A stretch of DNA of 64,000 nucleotides from Planctomycetota bacterium (GCA_016200225.1 JACQFD010000012.1:62001-126000), one strand, 5' to 3'. Shown: positions 54,497-64,000, numbered from the stretch's first letter. Numbers and translations: made by a program. Notes: generated by a model not told the origin, from the letters alone.

Positions 54497-57400
54497 TTAT
54501 AATCGGATCAATCTTAATCTTCCAGGCGCGAGCTTTTCGGAAACCGCGGCGGATAACATATCACTTGGAGCGGTTCGATATTCGTCGCCTGCGCGAATTC
54601 TAGTGATCGCGCCGGATTCCTCCTCGACGTCGACGAATAGATGGGTTTTGCCGGGGCGTTCGCGGAATAATTGTAATAATTGTTTCAGGCGGTCGCGCAC
54701 TTCGGTGCAGTGTAGGCGAACGACGATCGCGCCGTCGAAGTGGGCGAGCGCGTTTTCGGCGGATTCTAACTTTTCGGCGACGAGTGATGGATCTTCGTTT
54801 CGTGTGTCGAGGCGTCCGCGAACGATGACGACCGTTCCTTCGCTTGTTAATAATGCGCCGCACTCGGCGTATGTGCGGGGGAATACGATGACGGACACGG
54901 CGCCGTGCAGATCCTCGAGGCGGAAGCGCGCCATTTTCTGTCCGGCGCTCTGGCCCGTTTTCACGAGTGATACTTTAAGTTCTGTTACAATTCCGGCGAC
55001 GCCGAGAGTCGCGTCGCCGGTTCGCGAGGCGATCTCGGTCGTCGGCAGGATTCCGATGGATGTTAACAATCCTTCGATCCGCTCCATCGGATGGCCGGTT
55101 AAGTAAAATCCGAGCGACGCGCGTTCGCGCGAAAGGCGCTCCGCGCTGGACCAAAGCGACGGGCCGGCCGGCGCCGGAGTGCTCGACGCCGCGGCCGCGC
55201 CGCCGCCGGCGACTTCCGATGTGCTGTCGCCCGACGCGTCACCGAACATTGCGAATAAATTGCGCTGGCCGGCGCGGCGGTCGGCCTGCGCTTTTGTAGC
55301 TTCCGCGATCGCGCTTTCGATTTGTATAAATACGCGTCCGCGGTCGACGCCGAGGCTGTCCATCGCGCCGCCTCCGACCAAGGCTTCGACGGCGCCCTTG
55401 CTCACCGTGCCGGCATCCACGCGTTCTAACAATTGAACGATATTACGAATCGCGCCGTGCTTGCGCCGCGCGTCGACGATCGCGTCGGCGGCCTTGTGTC
55501 CCATTCCTTTCAGCGCGGAGAGTCCATAACGAATCGCGAGATGCGATCGGCCGTTCTCCGCGCCCGTCGCGAGCGTTTCCACGGCGAAATCGCGCTCCGA
55601 TTTATTAATATCCGGTCCGAGAACGCGGATCCCGAGGCGGCGCGTGTCGTCGACGAATTGTTTCAACGTATCCGTATCGTTAATTTCGCACGTCATGTTC
55701 GCCGCGAGAAACTCGACCGGATAATTTGCTTTCAGCCACGCCGTTCGATACGTCAGCACCGCGTACGCGGCCGAGTGCGATTTATTAAAACCATATTCCG
55801 CAAATTTACAGATCAATTGCCACAATTGCTGCGCTTTGTCTTTCGCGACGCCGTTCTTCGCGCAGCCGCCGACGAAGGTCGCTTCGAATTTCGCCATGAG
55901 CGCGTTGTCTTTCTTACCCATCGCCTTGCGCAGCGTGTCCGCCTGCGCGAGCGAAAATCCGGCGAGAACGTTTGCAATGCGCATGACCTGTTCCTGATAA
56001 ACGATCACGCCGTATGTTTCTTTAAGAATCGGCTCGGTCTGCGGAACCGGATATTCGACGGGTGCCAGTCCATTCTTACGATCGGCGTAGATTTCATGCA
56101 TTCCCATGCCGAGCGGGCCGGGCCGATAGAGCGCGAGAACGGCAATAATATCCTCGAAACGGTTCGGCCGGATTTTTGCCAACAATCGCCGCATGCCGTC
56201 CGATTCGAGTTGAAAAACACCCTGCGTATTGCCGATCGTTAATAAATCAAATGTCTTCGGATCGTCAAATATCAATTGTTCGAGATCGGGAGTTTCTCCG
56301 GTCCGCCGACGTATCAAATCGCGCGTTTTCTCGAGAATGGTTAATGTTCGCAGACCGAGAAAATCCATTTTCAGGAGTCCCGTTTTCTCGAGCGAATCCA
56401 TGTCGTATTGCGTCACGACGACGTCGTCGACTTTATATAAAGGAACGACGGTGTCGAGCGGCACGTCGGCGATCACGACGCCCGCGGCGTGCACGCCCGC
56501 GTTCCGGTTCAAACCCTCGACGCGGCGCGCGATTTTAAACAAATCGGAATAGCGGGAATCCGCTTCGAACGCGCCGAGCTCCGCGTCGTCTTTAATACAT
56601 TTCTCTAAATTAACATTCGGTCCGTCGGGAACCTTGCGGGCGATGCGGTCGACGTCGGGAAGCGGGACTTCGAGCACGCGGCCGACGTCGCGCAGCGCCG
56701 CTTTCGCTTTCATCGAGTTAAATGTTACAATTTGCGAAACGCAGTCGTCGCCGTATTTTTTCCGCGCGTATTCGATCATCCGCCCGCGGTTTTCCATACA
56801 AAAATCGATGTCGATATCCGGCATCGAAATGCGCTCGGGATTCAGGAAGCGTTCGAATAACAAATCATAAAATAAAGGATCGATGTCGGTGATGCGCAGC
56901 GCGTAGGCGACGATCGAGCCCGCGGCCGAACCGCGGCCCGGTCCCACGGAAATTCCGGTCTCGCGCGCATAACGTATCAAATCCCATACAATTAAAAAGT
57001 AAGCTACAAATCCCATCGAACGGATGACGTTCATCTCGGCGGCGAGCCGCGCGCGCGCCTGGGCGCGGACTTCCTGCGAATATTTAGATTCGGGATAGCG
57101 CTCGGCGAGGCCGGCCGCGCAGAGGCGATCGAACAGTTGTTCGGGAGTCTCTTCGGTGCCGGTCGAGAATTTCGGCAGGCGGTACTTTCCGAGCTCGAGT
57201 TCCAAATTACACATTTCGGCGACGGACACCGTGTTGCGCAACGATTCGGGAATATCATGAAACACGTCCGCCATCTCCTCCTTCGTGCGGAAAAATAAAG
57301 TATCGGTGTCCATGCGCCAGCGTTTTTCGTCGCGGACCTTCGCTTTTGTATTAATACATAAAAGCACGTCCTGCGTCCGGCAGTCCTCGTGCCGGACATA

Positions 57401-58033
57401 ATGAATATCGTTCGTCGCCACGAGCGGAATGCCCGTGAGTTTCGAAATCCTGACGACGGCTTCTGTTACTTTTGCCTGGATTTCCATCCCGTTGCGCATC
57501 AATTCCAAATAAAAATTCCCCTTGCCGAACAAATCCTGCATTTCGCCGGCGCAGCGCATCGCGCCCGCCTCGTCGTTTTGTAATATTTGCCGGCTGATGT
57601 GTCCCGAAAGGCAGCCCGAGAGCGCGATGAGTCCTTTCGCGCGGCCGGCGAGCGCTTCTTTATCGATTCGGGGGCGCATGTGAAAGCCCTCGAGAAAACC
57701 GATCGACGATAATTTAATTAAATTCTGATATCCCTCGCGGTTCGCGCACAGCAGCGTCAGGTGATCGTAAGGATTCTGATCGCGGTCGGTCTTCTGCATA
57801 CGCGATTTTCTTGCAATATAACTTTCGCAGCCGATGATCGGCCGCACGCCGGCTTTCTTACATTTAGAATAATGTTCGATCGCGCCGAAAAGGTTGCCGT
57901 GATCGGTGAGCGCGAGCGCCGTGTGTCCGTCTTTCGTTGCGGACGCGACCAGATCGTCGATGCGGTTCGCGCCATCGAGCAAACTGTAGTGAGAGTGCAC
58001 GTGGAGGTGCACGAAATCGGCGGCGTTGCTCAT
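54497..58033 (-). CDS. dnaE: DNA polymerase III alpha subunit
   Basis: 1178 residues from the ATG at 58033 (MSNAADFVHLHVHSHYSLLD); the frame is open further upstream, but that part is Arg-rich and unlike the family. PHP domain HLHVHSHYSLLDG (8-20). Polymerase active site PDIDIDF (Asp406, Asp408, Asp410), with GPGRGSAAGSIVAYAL just before it. NKSHSAAYAVLTYRTAWLKA is the fingers block. An OB-fold (about 985-1060) and a C-terminal tail follow. The replicative polymerase of the DnaE1 type. No other replisome gene is adjacent. Confidence 0.97.
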   Translation of the reverse strand: MSNAADFVHLHVHSHYSLLDGANRIDDLVASATKDGHTALALTDHGNLFGAIEHYSKCKKAGVRPIIGCESYIARKSRMQKTDRDQNPYDHLTLLCANREGYQNLIKLSSIGFLEGFHMRPRIDKEALAGRAKGLIALSGCLSGHISRQILQNDEAGAMRCAGEMQDLFGKGNFYLELMRNGMEIQAKVTEAVVRISKLTGIPLVATNDIHYVRHEDCRTQDVLLCINTKAKVRDEKRWRMDTDTLFFRTKEEMADVFHDIPESLRNTVSVAEMCNLELELGKYRLPKFSTGTEETPEQLFDRLCAAGLAERYPESKYSQEVRAQARARLAAEMNVIRSMGFVAYFLIVWDLIRYARETGISVGPGRGSAAGSIVAYALRITDIDPLFYDLLFERFLNPERISMPDIDIDFCMENRGRMIEYARKKYGDDCVSQIVTFNSMKAKAALRDVGRVLEVPLPDVDRIARKVPDGPNVNLEKCIKDDAELGAFEADSRYSDLFKIARRVEGLNRNAGVHAAGVVIADVPLDTVVPLYKVDDVVVTQYDMDSLEKTGLLKMDFLGLRTLTILEKTRDLIRRRTGETPDLEQLIFDDPKTFDLLTIGNTQGVFQLESDGMRRLLAKIRPNRFEDIIAVLALYRPGPLGMGMHEIYADRKNGLAPVEYPVPQTEPILKETYGVIVYQEQVMRIANVLAGFSLAQADTLRKAMGKKDNALMAKFEATFVGGCAKNGVAKDKAQQLWQLICKFAEYGFNKSHSAAYAVLTYRTAWLKANYPVEFLAANMTCEINDTDTLKQFVDDTRRLGIRVLGPDINKSERDFAVETLATGAENGRSHLAIRYGLSALKGMGHKAADAIVDARRKHGAIRNIVQLLERVDAGTVSKGAVEALVGGGAMDSLGVDRGRVFIQIESAIAEATKAQADRRAGQRNLFAMFGDASGDSTSEVAGGGAAAASSTPAPAGPSLWSSAERLSRERASLGFYLTGHPMERIEGLLTSIGILPTTEIASRTGDATLGVAGIVTELKVSLVKTGQSAGQKMARFRLEDLHGAVSVIVFPRTYAECGALLTSEGTVVIVRGRLDTRNEDPSLVAEKLESAENALAHFDGAIVVRLHCTEVRDRLKQLLQLFRERPGKTHLFVDVEEESGAITRIRAGDEYRTAPSDMLSAAVSEKLAPGRLRLIRL

Positions 58034-58092
58034 GGGTCGTTGCGGCGCGCATTCTAGGGAGAGCGGGGCTGCCGGTCGACGCCGCGCGAATC

Positions 58093-59193
58093 TTAGTAAT
58101 CGGCGCCGTCGAAAAGTCCGAGCTGGCCGCGCGTTGCCCGCGGGCGCGCGAAGGCCGCGGCCGACAGTTTCGGCGCGCGCGCGGCGAAACCATTGCGCGC
58201 GCACGCGACGCGAAAAAGGTCGGCGATATTCGACGCGATCGGACCCTCGCCGCGCATACGTGCGCCAAATTTAGTATCGTTCAGTTTTCCGCCGCGCATT
58301 TCGGAGACGCGGTGGAGAATCTTAGCTTTCGCGTCGGGCGCGTGCGCGTCGAGCCAATCTGTAAAAAGATCCTTGAGCCCGTGTGGCAGCCGCAAAACTA
58401 CATATCCGGCAAACGCGGCGCCGGCGTTCGCGGCCGATTCGAGAATCGCCGGGATTTCGTGATCGTTGAGTCCCGGAATCACCGGCGCGACGAGAACGCC
58501 CGTCGGAATTCCGCGCGCGGCAAGGCGAGCGATCGCGGCCACGCGGCGCGACGGGACGCACGCGCGCGGCTCGAGTCTGCGCGCGAGATCGGTGTCGAGC
58601 GTCGTGACCGAAATGCAGACTCCGGCCGCGTTGACCGACGCCATTTCGGCGAGCAAATCGGCGTCGCGGACGACGAGATCGCTTTTTGTAACAATGCACA
58701 CCGGATTTTTGAACGCGTTGCAGACCTCGAGGCACGCGCGCGTGATTTGTAACTTTCGCTCGACGGGCTGGTACGCGTCGGTGACGCCGCTCACACCGAG
58801 GAGTTCGGGCTGCCATCGCGGCGACGCGAACGCCTCGCGCAAAAGCGCCGCCGCGTCGTACTTTACAAATAACTTCGTCTCGAAATCGAGCCCCGCCGAG
58901 AGGCCGAGATACTCGTGCGTCGGCCGCGCATAACAATACGCGCAACCGTGCTCGCAACCGCGGTAGGGATTGATACTTTTCGCAAACGGAACGTCCGGGC
59001 TGTCGTTTTCACTAACAATCGTCTTCGAATGATCCGCCGTCAGCGTCGTCCTCGGCGCCGGATCGTCGAATTCCGGATCGTACGGCACCTTCGCATCGAT
59101 CGACGGATCCGCCGCCGCATGAATCGTACGAAAACGATTCCGCGGATTTTCGGACGAGCCGCGGCCGTGAAGGGGGCCGGTGTGCGAATGCAT
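58093..59193 (-). CDS. PA0069-family radical SAM protein
   Basis: 366 residues. The radical-SAM cluster motif is Cys80-x3-Cys84-x2-Cys87 (RGCEHGCAYCYARPTHEYLG), and the preceding KSINPYRG plus following LSAGLDFETKLFVK are hallmarks of this spore-photoproduct-lyase-like subgroup. GVTDAYQPVERKLQITRACL and VLVAPVIPGLNDHEIPAILE support the TIM-barrel fold. Reaction unknown; it is usually annotated by family name only. It lies 59 nt upstream of dnaE in the same direction. Confidence 0.9.
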   Translation of the reverse strand: MHSHTGPLHGRGSSENPRNRFRTIHAAADPSIDAKVPYDPEFDDPAPRTTLTADHSKTIVSENDSPDVPFAKSINPYRGCEHGCAYCYARPTHEYLGLSAGLDFETKLFVKYDAAALLREAFASPRWQPELLGVSGVTDAYQPVERKLQITRACLEVCNAFKNPVCIVTKSDLVVRDADLLAEMASVNAAGVCISVTTLDTDLARRLEPRACVPSRRVAAIARLAARGIPTGVLVAPVIPGLNDHEIPAILESAANAGAAFAGYVVLRLPHGLKDLFTDWLDAHAPDAKAKILHRVSEMRGGKLNDTKFGARMRGEGPIASNIADLFRVACARNGFAARAPKLSAAAFARPRATRGQLGLFDGADY

Positions 59194-59227
59194 GGATTTT
59201 CAAAATAATAAGTCATAACATTCGCTC

Positions 59228-59794
59228 ATGCGCGCCGGAGTTATTTGGATATTGATGATTTTCTCGGCCGGCTGTCGGTCGCTGTTCACTCCCCAGCGCG
59301 CGTTTCTCGTCCTCAACGCGGACGTCGAATATGAATTGGCCGCGCCAGCGTGTGTCGAAGTGGTGCGGACGCTTGGCGAGGCGCGGGCGAAGACGCTGCT
59401 CGAAGGGCATGTCATCCGCCGCGGCGAAAAGTTGGTGATTGCGATTCGCGAATGGAACGACGGGCGCGAGATGCCGTCGCTGCGCGTCACGGCGGCGGTC
59501 GATCCGTATTTTCATGGGACGGAAAAAATGCCGAACGCCGAAGTGACGATCGCGGCGACGCGGGCGAGCGCCGACGGCGCGCGCGCGAAGAGACTAACGA
59601 TCGATCGCGGCGAAATCCGCGTCCGGCGCGATTCGAAAGTTTATGATATCGGCCTCGAATTGTATTTTAAAGAAAACGACGAACCGCCGGTGCGCATGCA
59701 CGGGCAGTTGCCGGTTCTCGATTTATATAGTCTCGACCCGTGCGGCGGACGCGCGGTGGCGGCGGCGCGGCCGGAAGAATATTTAAAACCTTGA
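59228..59794 (+). CDS. Small hypothetical lipoprotein
   Basis: 188 residues. Lipoprotein signal MRAGVIWILMIFSAGC (lipobox SAGC, Cys16). The mature domain shows beta-strand alternation (RAFLVLNADVEYELAAPACV, GHVIRRGEKLVIAIREWNDG). Not recognised. Its style resembles the lipoprotein after trpS, but I see no clear sequence similarity. Starts 34 nt from the divergent radical SAM gene and ends 9 nt from the convergent peptidase gene. Confidence 0.72.
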   Translation: MRAGVIWILMIFSAGCRSLFTPQRAFLVLNADVEYELAAPACVEVVRTLGEARAKTLLEGHVIRRGEKLVIAIREWNDGREMPSLRVTAAVDPYFHGTEKMPNAEVTIAATRASADGARAKRLTIDRGEIRVRRDSKVYDIGLELYFKENDEPPVRMHGQLPVLDLYSLDPCGGRAVAAARPEEYLKP

Positions 59795-59803
59795 TTGAAT
59801 AAT

Positions 59804-61153
59804 TTACAATTCCGGCGCGAGTTCGCCGCCGAGGACTTCGGCGCCGGTTTCGGTAATGACAATAATATCCTCGAGGCGCACGCCCGCCTCGCCCGGAATA
59901 TAAATTCCAGGTTCGTTCGAGAGCGTCATTCCGGGTTCGAGTTTTGTTTTATTATTTCCACAAAAGTAAGGATCCTCGTGGCCTTCGAGACCGATGCCGT
60001 GGCCGAGGCGATGTGTAAAATACGTCGCGCCGGGGCCGAATCCGCCGTCGACGATTACTTTGCGCGCGGCCGCGTCGACCGATTCGCACGCGGCGCCCGG
60101 TTTTGCCGCCGCGAGCGCGGCTAATTGTGCATTTCGCACCAATCGATAGATCGTGCGCTGGCGATCGGTCGGCTTGCCTCCAACATAATATGTTCGCGTG
60201 ATGTCGCTTTGGTAGCCTTCGAGTTCGCCGCCGCAATCGAACAATGCGAATTGTCCATTTTCGAGCGGACGCCGGTCTTTCGTGCCATGCGGAAACGCCG
60301 CGTTCGGACCGAATAATACCAATGCCCACGTGTTGACTAATCCTAATTTTCGCTGCGCCTCGTTCACCCACGCGGAAGCTTCGTTTTCGGTGACGCCCGG
60401 TTTGATACAATGTTCGCGAACTGTTGCAATCGCCTTTTTTGTAATTTCGTTCGCGCGGCGCAGGCGCGCGAGTTCGGCGGGGGATTTTACAGATCGGACG
60501 TGGGCGATGACGGAGAGGCCGTCGAAGGTAGTTTCGTCGCCGTGAATGCGTGCGGCATTACTGGGATTCTTCCCGCAAATTAACTCCATAATACGTAACA
60601 CATGCGTCGAACGAAGATGAGAATCAATGGCGACACGTAATGAAACATGAAAGTCTCTCCGAAATCTGATTATCGCTGCGACAAGTTCATGTGGATCTTG
60701 ATGCTCCTTCCAGGTGAGAATTCGGTCGCCGGGATGCTCCCAATCCACAATCGGACTGATTTCTTCCAGGGGTGCTTCAATGCTTTCTTGCGCGCGGGAT
60801 TGTTCGAATCTTGGAACAATCCACAATTTGGATGCATCGAGACAATAGTAACATGCAAACAATCTTTCCGAAGCGCCCCACGATACGCCAGTAAAATAGG
60901 TGAGATTCAGTGATGGTCCGAGCAGGATTCCATCTGCCTTCTGAAGCTCAAGCGCTTCGGAGAGTCTCTGCTGCCGTTCGATATATTTATTTTCCGGAAA
61001 CGCAGGCAATCCTTCCGTCATCGGTTTCAAATCCGCGAGCGCGGGATGCGACGGGGCGTTTTGTTGCATTTTCGCCGACGCGCAGCCTGCGAGCGAGACC
61101 GCGCCCGCGGCGCCCGTTATATTTAAGAAATCCCGCCGCGAGAATGCGCTCAT
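59804..61153 (-). CDS. Xaa-Pro aminopeptidase / dipeptidase (M24 family), exported lipoprotein
   Basis: 449 residues. A Tat-type leader with twin Arg6-Arg7 (SRRDFLNITGAAG) ends in a lipobox (SLAGC, Cys24), so the folded metalloenzyme is exported and lipidated. The pita-bread domain carries the five dinuclear-metal ligands: Asp in LFDCGG, Asp in YQSDITRT, His in HRLGHGIGLEGHE, Glu in LSNEPGIYIPG and Glu in VRLEDIIVIT. It removes an N-terminal residue ahead of proline or splits Xaa-Pro dipeptides. One nucleotide separates it from the upstream S9 peptidase stop, indicating an operon. Confidence 0.93.
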   Translation of the reverse strand: MSAFSRRDFLNITGAAGAVSLAGCASAKMQQNAPSHPALADLKPMTEGLPAFPENKYIERQQRLSEALELQKADGILLGPSLNLTYFTGVSWGASERLFACYYCLDASKLWIVPRFEQSRAQESIEAPLEEISPIVDWEHPGDRILTWKEHQDPHELVAAIIRFRRDFHVSLRVAIDSHLRSTHVLRIMELICGKNPSNAARIHGDETTFDGLSVIAHVRSVKSPAELARLRRANEITKKAIATVREHCIKPGVTENEASAWVNEAQRKLGLVNTWALVLFGPNAAFPHGTKDRRPLENGQFALFDCGGELEGYQSDITRTYYVGGKPTDRQRTIYRLVRNAQLAALAAAKPGAACESVDAAARKVIVDGGFGPGATYFTHRLGHGIGLEGHEDPYFCGNNKTKLEPGMTLSNEPGIYIPGEAGVRLEDIIVITETGAEVLGGELAPEL

Positions 61154-61154
61154 A

Positions 61155-63605
61155 TCAATTGGTTTTGTTATTGTTTAACAAATGTTTTCCGAAGAAGTTC
61201 TCGATGCGGGTGTATTCGTCGATCCACGAATGCGATTTGTCGAATGTATGATTCTGGCTCGGATAAACCATGAGTTCGAACAAATCCGTCTTGCCGAGCA
61301 ACTGTAATTTTTCGACGAGCGCGATCGTGTCCTGCGCGAAAACGTTGTCGTCGACCAATCCATGTAACAATAAGAGCGGCCGTTCGAGTTTCTCGGCGTA
61401 ATTGATCGGCGAAGTCTTAAAATACGGATCCTTCAATTCCTCCGGGCCGCCGCCGAACAGCGGTCGCGTGTACTCCGGTTGATAGGTCCGCCAGTCGGTC
61501 ACGCTGCGCAGCGCGGCGCCGCAGGCGAATTCGCGCGGATGCAAAAATAAACACATTAATGTTAAGAATCCGCCGTAACTTCCGCCATAGAGTCCGATGC
61601 GCTCCGTGTCGACGGATTCATTGGCGGCGAGCCACGCCTTCGCGTCGACGATGTCCTGCGAATCGGGAATTCCCAATTGTTGATAAACGTCGGTTCTAAA
61701 TTTTCGGCCGTAGCCTGCGCTGCCCCGAAAATCGGGCGCCAATACGACATATCCTTCGGCGGCGAGCCGGCGATGAAAATGATGATTCACGGCGTAGCCC
61801 GGGAATCCGTCGCCGGCGCGCACATGTTGCAAATAACCGGCGCCGTGGAGGAAAATCACCGCGGCGCCGTTGCGCGCGACGCCCGCGGGCGGTTCATAAC
61901 AATACGCCCAGATCGTCGCTCCGTCGGCCGCCGGATAGTGAACGACTTTCAACGGCACCGCGGGACCGGGAATAGTATCTTTCGACGGCGCCGTAAATGT
62001 CAGTCTCTTCGGCGACCCGCTCCCGTCGGCCGGCATCGCGTACACGTCCTCCGATTCGCCGAGCGCGGAGCCGAGGAACGTCAACATCGAACCGTCGCGC
62101 GAGAGCGACGCCGACGATGCGAACATTTCGGGCATCGGCAGCGGCGCGTGCGGCGAACCGCTTCTAAACATTCGCCAGAATCTGCGCTGCCACGGCGCGT
62201 CGGCCGGCGCGACCAACGCTATAGTTACTTTTTGTTGTTCCTGTCCCGCGCCGTCGCCCCACTGGCACCATTGCACGTCGGCGTTTTCCGGCGAAAACGA
62301 AACCAACTGTTTCGTTTCGTTATGATACTGATAAATCCTCGCGTGTCCCGAGACTTCGCTGACGAAAAGCGGCGCCCCCGCGCCCTGCGCGAAGAATTCG
62401 ACGCCGCCCGCGGGACCGGGAATATCCAACAATCGCGCGGCGCCGTTCGGCGTGAACACGCAGCCGTCGGCTTCGATATCATTGATTGCAAAGATAGTTT
62501 TCGCCTTCCGATCCTCGTCCGACTTGGCTACAAAAAACATCGGCGCGCCGGGCGAGGAATCGCGATTTGCTACAATTTCAAACCGCTGCCGCGACTTTTC
62601 CTCGGGCGGATCGGTTCTTACAAATACCGAGGTCGGAATCTCGTTTCGCAGGTGCGCGCCGCGCAGCGTTTGATAATTCCAAGGATCGGCCGCCGCGGAT
62701 CCGCGCGCCGGGCGGGTCGTCACTTTTGTAGATAAATAATCGACGACGAATCCCGAACGCCGGTCGCGCGACCGTTCGCCGAATGTAAATAACCAATCGA
62801 GGCCGTCGCGCGACGGCACCGCCTGCTCCAGATCCAGTCCGGACGGAGCGAAATGAATCTCGGCGTTTTCGAGAATATTGCCTTCGAAATCCTGCAAAAC
62901 GCAACGATACAATTCTTCGGCCGGCCGCGACGCCGCCGATGACTCCGGACGCGACGCGGGCGCTGATTCCGGACGCGACTCCGCGCGCCGGTTGCGGCCG
63001 AACGCCGCGATCTTGTTTTGTAATATAAAGATTCGATCCTGCGGCGCGTCCTTCGCGAATTCAAATCGCTTCGCCGGCTGCGCGCCGCCGACGCTAACGA
63101 TCCAATGTTCGCTTCCGGCGGTGACCAGTGCGCGCGCGCCGTCGGGAAAGAGCCGGACGTTGCCGATGTTGCCCCCGCATTCGAGGATATTCTTGACATT
63201 TGTCGCCACGCCGCCCTCCCAGATTTGTAAATTCTTTCCGGAAGTTAAGATTAATTTCGAACCGACGCCCGACCAGATCGCGGTCGGGGGAGCGCCAAAA
63301 TCGACGGCCTCGCCGCCTTTCGAAGAAACTACAAAAAACCTGGCGCGCGACGCCGGGCCCGGACCGGCGGGACGCGAGCTGTCCGTCGGCGCCCATCGAT
63401 AACTCACAAAACGGCCGTCGGCGGAGATTCCCACGTCCGACGGTCGCGTGCCTTCGATCGGGTGATCTGTGTCAAAAATCCGCGCGTTCGAAAGCTCCGC
63501 CAACGCGTGCGCGCCAACGTTGCCGCGAAGGCCCGTCGACGCGCATGCCATCCCAATCGTGGCGAGGAGAACCGGGAGACGCCGACGCAGGTCTAAATGG
63601 GTCAT
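61155..63605 (-). CDS. S9-family prolyl oligopeptidase-like serine peptidase
   Basis: 816 residues from the ATG at 63605, which starts a signal sequence (LRRRLPVLLATIGMAC); the upstream ATG at 63662 adds a polar segment. The N-terminal two thirds is a beta-propeller-like domain with an unusual Arg/Pro/Glu/Ser linker (ESRPESAPASRPESSAASRP). The C-terminal alpha/beta-hydrolase has the nucleophile Ser676 in GLYGGSYGGFL, Asp in HGLVDDNV (about 752-753) and His786 in PSQNHTFDKSHSW. It resembles dipeptidyl-peptidase IV or acylaminoacyl peptidase relatives. It is paired with an exported Xaa-Pro peptidase, suggesting periplasmic degradation of proline-rich peptides. Confidence 0.92.
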   Translation of the reverse strand: MTHLDLRRRLPVLLATIGMACASTGLRGNVGAHALAELSNARIFDTDHPIEGTRPSDVGISADGRFVSYRWAPTDSSRPAGPGPASRARFFVVSSKGGEAVDFGAPPTAIWSGVGSKLILTSGKNLQIWEGGVATNVKNILECGGNIGNVRLFPDGARALVTAGSEHWIVSVGGAQPAKRFEFAKDAPQDRIFILQNKIAAFGRNRRAESRPESAPASRPESSAASRPAEELYRCVLQDFEGNILENAEIHFAPSGLDLEQAVPSRDGLDWLFTFGERSRDRRSGFVVDYLSTKVTTRPARGSAAADPWNYQTLRGAHLRNEIPTSVFVRTDPPEEKSRQRFEIVANRDSSPGAPMFFVAKSDEDRKAKTIFAINDIEADGCVFTPNGAARLLDIPGPAGGVEFFAQGAGAPLFVSEVSGHARIYQYHNETKQLVSFSPENADVQWCQWGDGAGQEQQKVTIALVAPADAPWQRRFWRMFRSGSPHAPLPMPEMFASSASLSRDGSMLTFLGSALGESEDVYAMPADGSGSPKRLTFTAPSKDTIPGPAVPLKVVHYPAADGATIWAYCYEPPAGVARNGAAVIFLHGAGYLQHVRAGDGFPGYAVNHHFHRRLAAEGYVVLAPDFRGSAGYGRKFRTDVYQQLGIPDSQDIVDAKAWLAANESVDTERIGLYGGSYGGFLTLMCLFLHPREFACGAALRSVTDWRTYQPEYTRPLFGGGPEELKDPYFKTSPINYAEKLERPLLLLHGLVDDNVFAQDTIALVEKLQLLGKTDLFELMVYPSQNHTFDKSHSWIDEYTRIENFFGKHLLNNNKTN

Positions 63606-63701
63606 ACGCTTCACTTTAGTGGAACGGACATCCGACAAAAGAGACGATACTTTGTGCGGCAACTGACGCGCGACGCGCGCCCATCTTCCACCAATTTCAA
63701 C

Positions 63702-64000
63702 GTGAGCGATTCCACTTCATTTGATTTCATTGTTTTGGGCAGCGGACCCGGCGGTCAGCGCGCGGCGGTCCAGGCCGCGAAACTTGGGAAGAAAGTGGTT
63801 TTGATAGAAAAGGGAAAGCGCGTCGGCGGCGTATGTTTGCACACGGGCACGATTCCAAGCAAAACGTTTCGCGAGGCGGTGCTGGGGTTCATGCGGCGGC
63901 AGAGCAACGGCGAACGCCCGGAGATCGAAGAATTAATATCGCGCGTGTTCGACGTCGTGAAGCGCGAAACCGATATTGTTGAAAATCAACTTCGCCGAAA
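63702..64000 (+). CDS. sthA: Soluble pyridine nucleotide transhydrogenase (SthA-like), partial
   Basis: Only the first 99 codons are in the window, from GTG at 63702. FAD-binding VLGSGPGGQRAAVQAAKLGK at the N-terminus, an acidic-turn segment VVLIEKGKR, then VGGVCLHTGTIPSKTFREAV. A single cysteine in C-x-H-x-G-T-I-P-S-K, rather than the CxxxxC disulfide of lipoamide dehydrogenase or glutathione reductase, is characteristic of the transhydrogenase, which equilibrates NADPH and NADH. No SD. Divergent from the S9 peptidase with 96 bp between starts. Confidence 0.88.
   Translation, partial: MSDSTSFDFIVLGSGPGGQRAAVQAAKLGKKVVLIEKGKRVGGVCLHTGTIPSKTFREAVLGFMRRQSNGERPEIEELISRVFDVVKRETDIVENQLRR

Noticed and set aside
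54156-55106. 316-codon plus-strand frame over the GC-rich gap and the dnaE end
   Set aside because: Antisense to dnaE over half its length, and built on palindromic, compositionally biased DNA.

Overview
This window is a GC-rich bacterial chromosome segment whose best-supported affiliation is Planctomycetota. The strongest marker is EF-Tu: its switch I segment lacks the usual EEKARGITI block and carries an [17 protein letters not shown] block, which I recall from Rhodopirellula-type EF-Tu. Also consistent are the missing L30 gene between S5 and L15, the Ala/Lys/Pro-rich tails on many ribosomal proteins, an MCE/Mla lipid transporter (so two membranes), and translation starts that mostly lack Shine-Dalgarno (SD) sequences. 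No database search was possible, so the phylum call is inference.

Layout. 1-17.4 kb is a housekeeping stretch: a partial molybdopterin oxidoreductase (-), riboflavin synthase, an MBOAT acyltransferase with its SGNH partner, a four-gene (-) operon (a Trp-Pro-Phe repeat lipoprotein, then mlaE, mlaF, mlaD), trpS, two lipoproteins, dtd, an HU-like protein, a cystathionine gamma-synthase/lyase (-), a MutS2 without its Smr domain, and aroC. 17.4-53.9 kb is one collinear translation/transcription supercluster on the + strand: tRNA-Thr(TGT)-Tyr(GTA)-Gly(TCC)-Thr(GGT)-tuf, rpmG-secE-nusG-rplKAJL-rpoBC, rpsL-rpsG, a Tsr3-like gene, fusA, then S10-spc-alpha from rpsJ to rplQ, with secY, adk, infA and rpmJ inside. 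53.9-54.5 kb is a GC-rich non-coding stretch with a 127-bp quasi-palindrome. 54.5-64 kb holds dnaE (-), a PA0069-type radical SAM protein (-), a small lipoprotein (+), an Xaa-Pro aminopeptidase and an S9 prolyl-oligopeptidase-like enzyme as a (-) pair, and the start of a soluble transhydrogenase (+).

How it works together. The supercluster supplies the ribosome, RNA polymerase core, elongation factors and Sec channel. Most of its genes are separated by 45-170 nt AT-rich spacers instead of being tightly packed. SD sequences are seen mainly at closely coupled junctions (rplX, adk), plus rplN, rplP, secE and nusG. Several spacers carry short tandem duplications. Candidate promoters with an identical TTGACC -35 box precede the HU gene, the tRNA-tuf operon and the S10 leader.

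Most notable: a WPF-repeat lipoprotein heading the mla operon; a Tsr3-like rRNA-modification gene between rpsG and fusA; ribosomal protein S12 with Arg at position 88, the K88R change linked to streptomycin resistance; the unexplained quasi-palindrome behind dnaE; and the tandem duplications at gene junctions of the ribosomal cluster. None of these is proven to be a new system.
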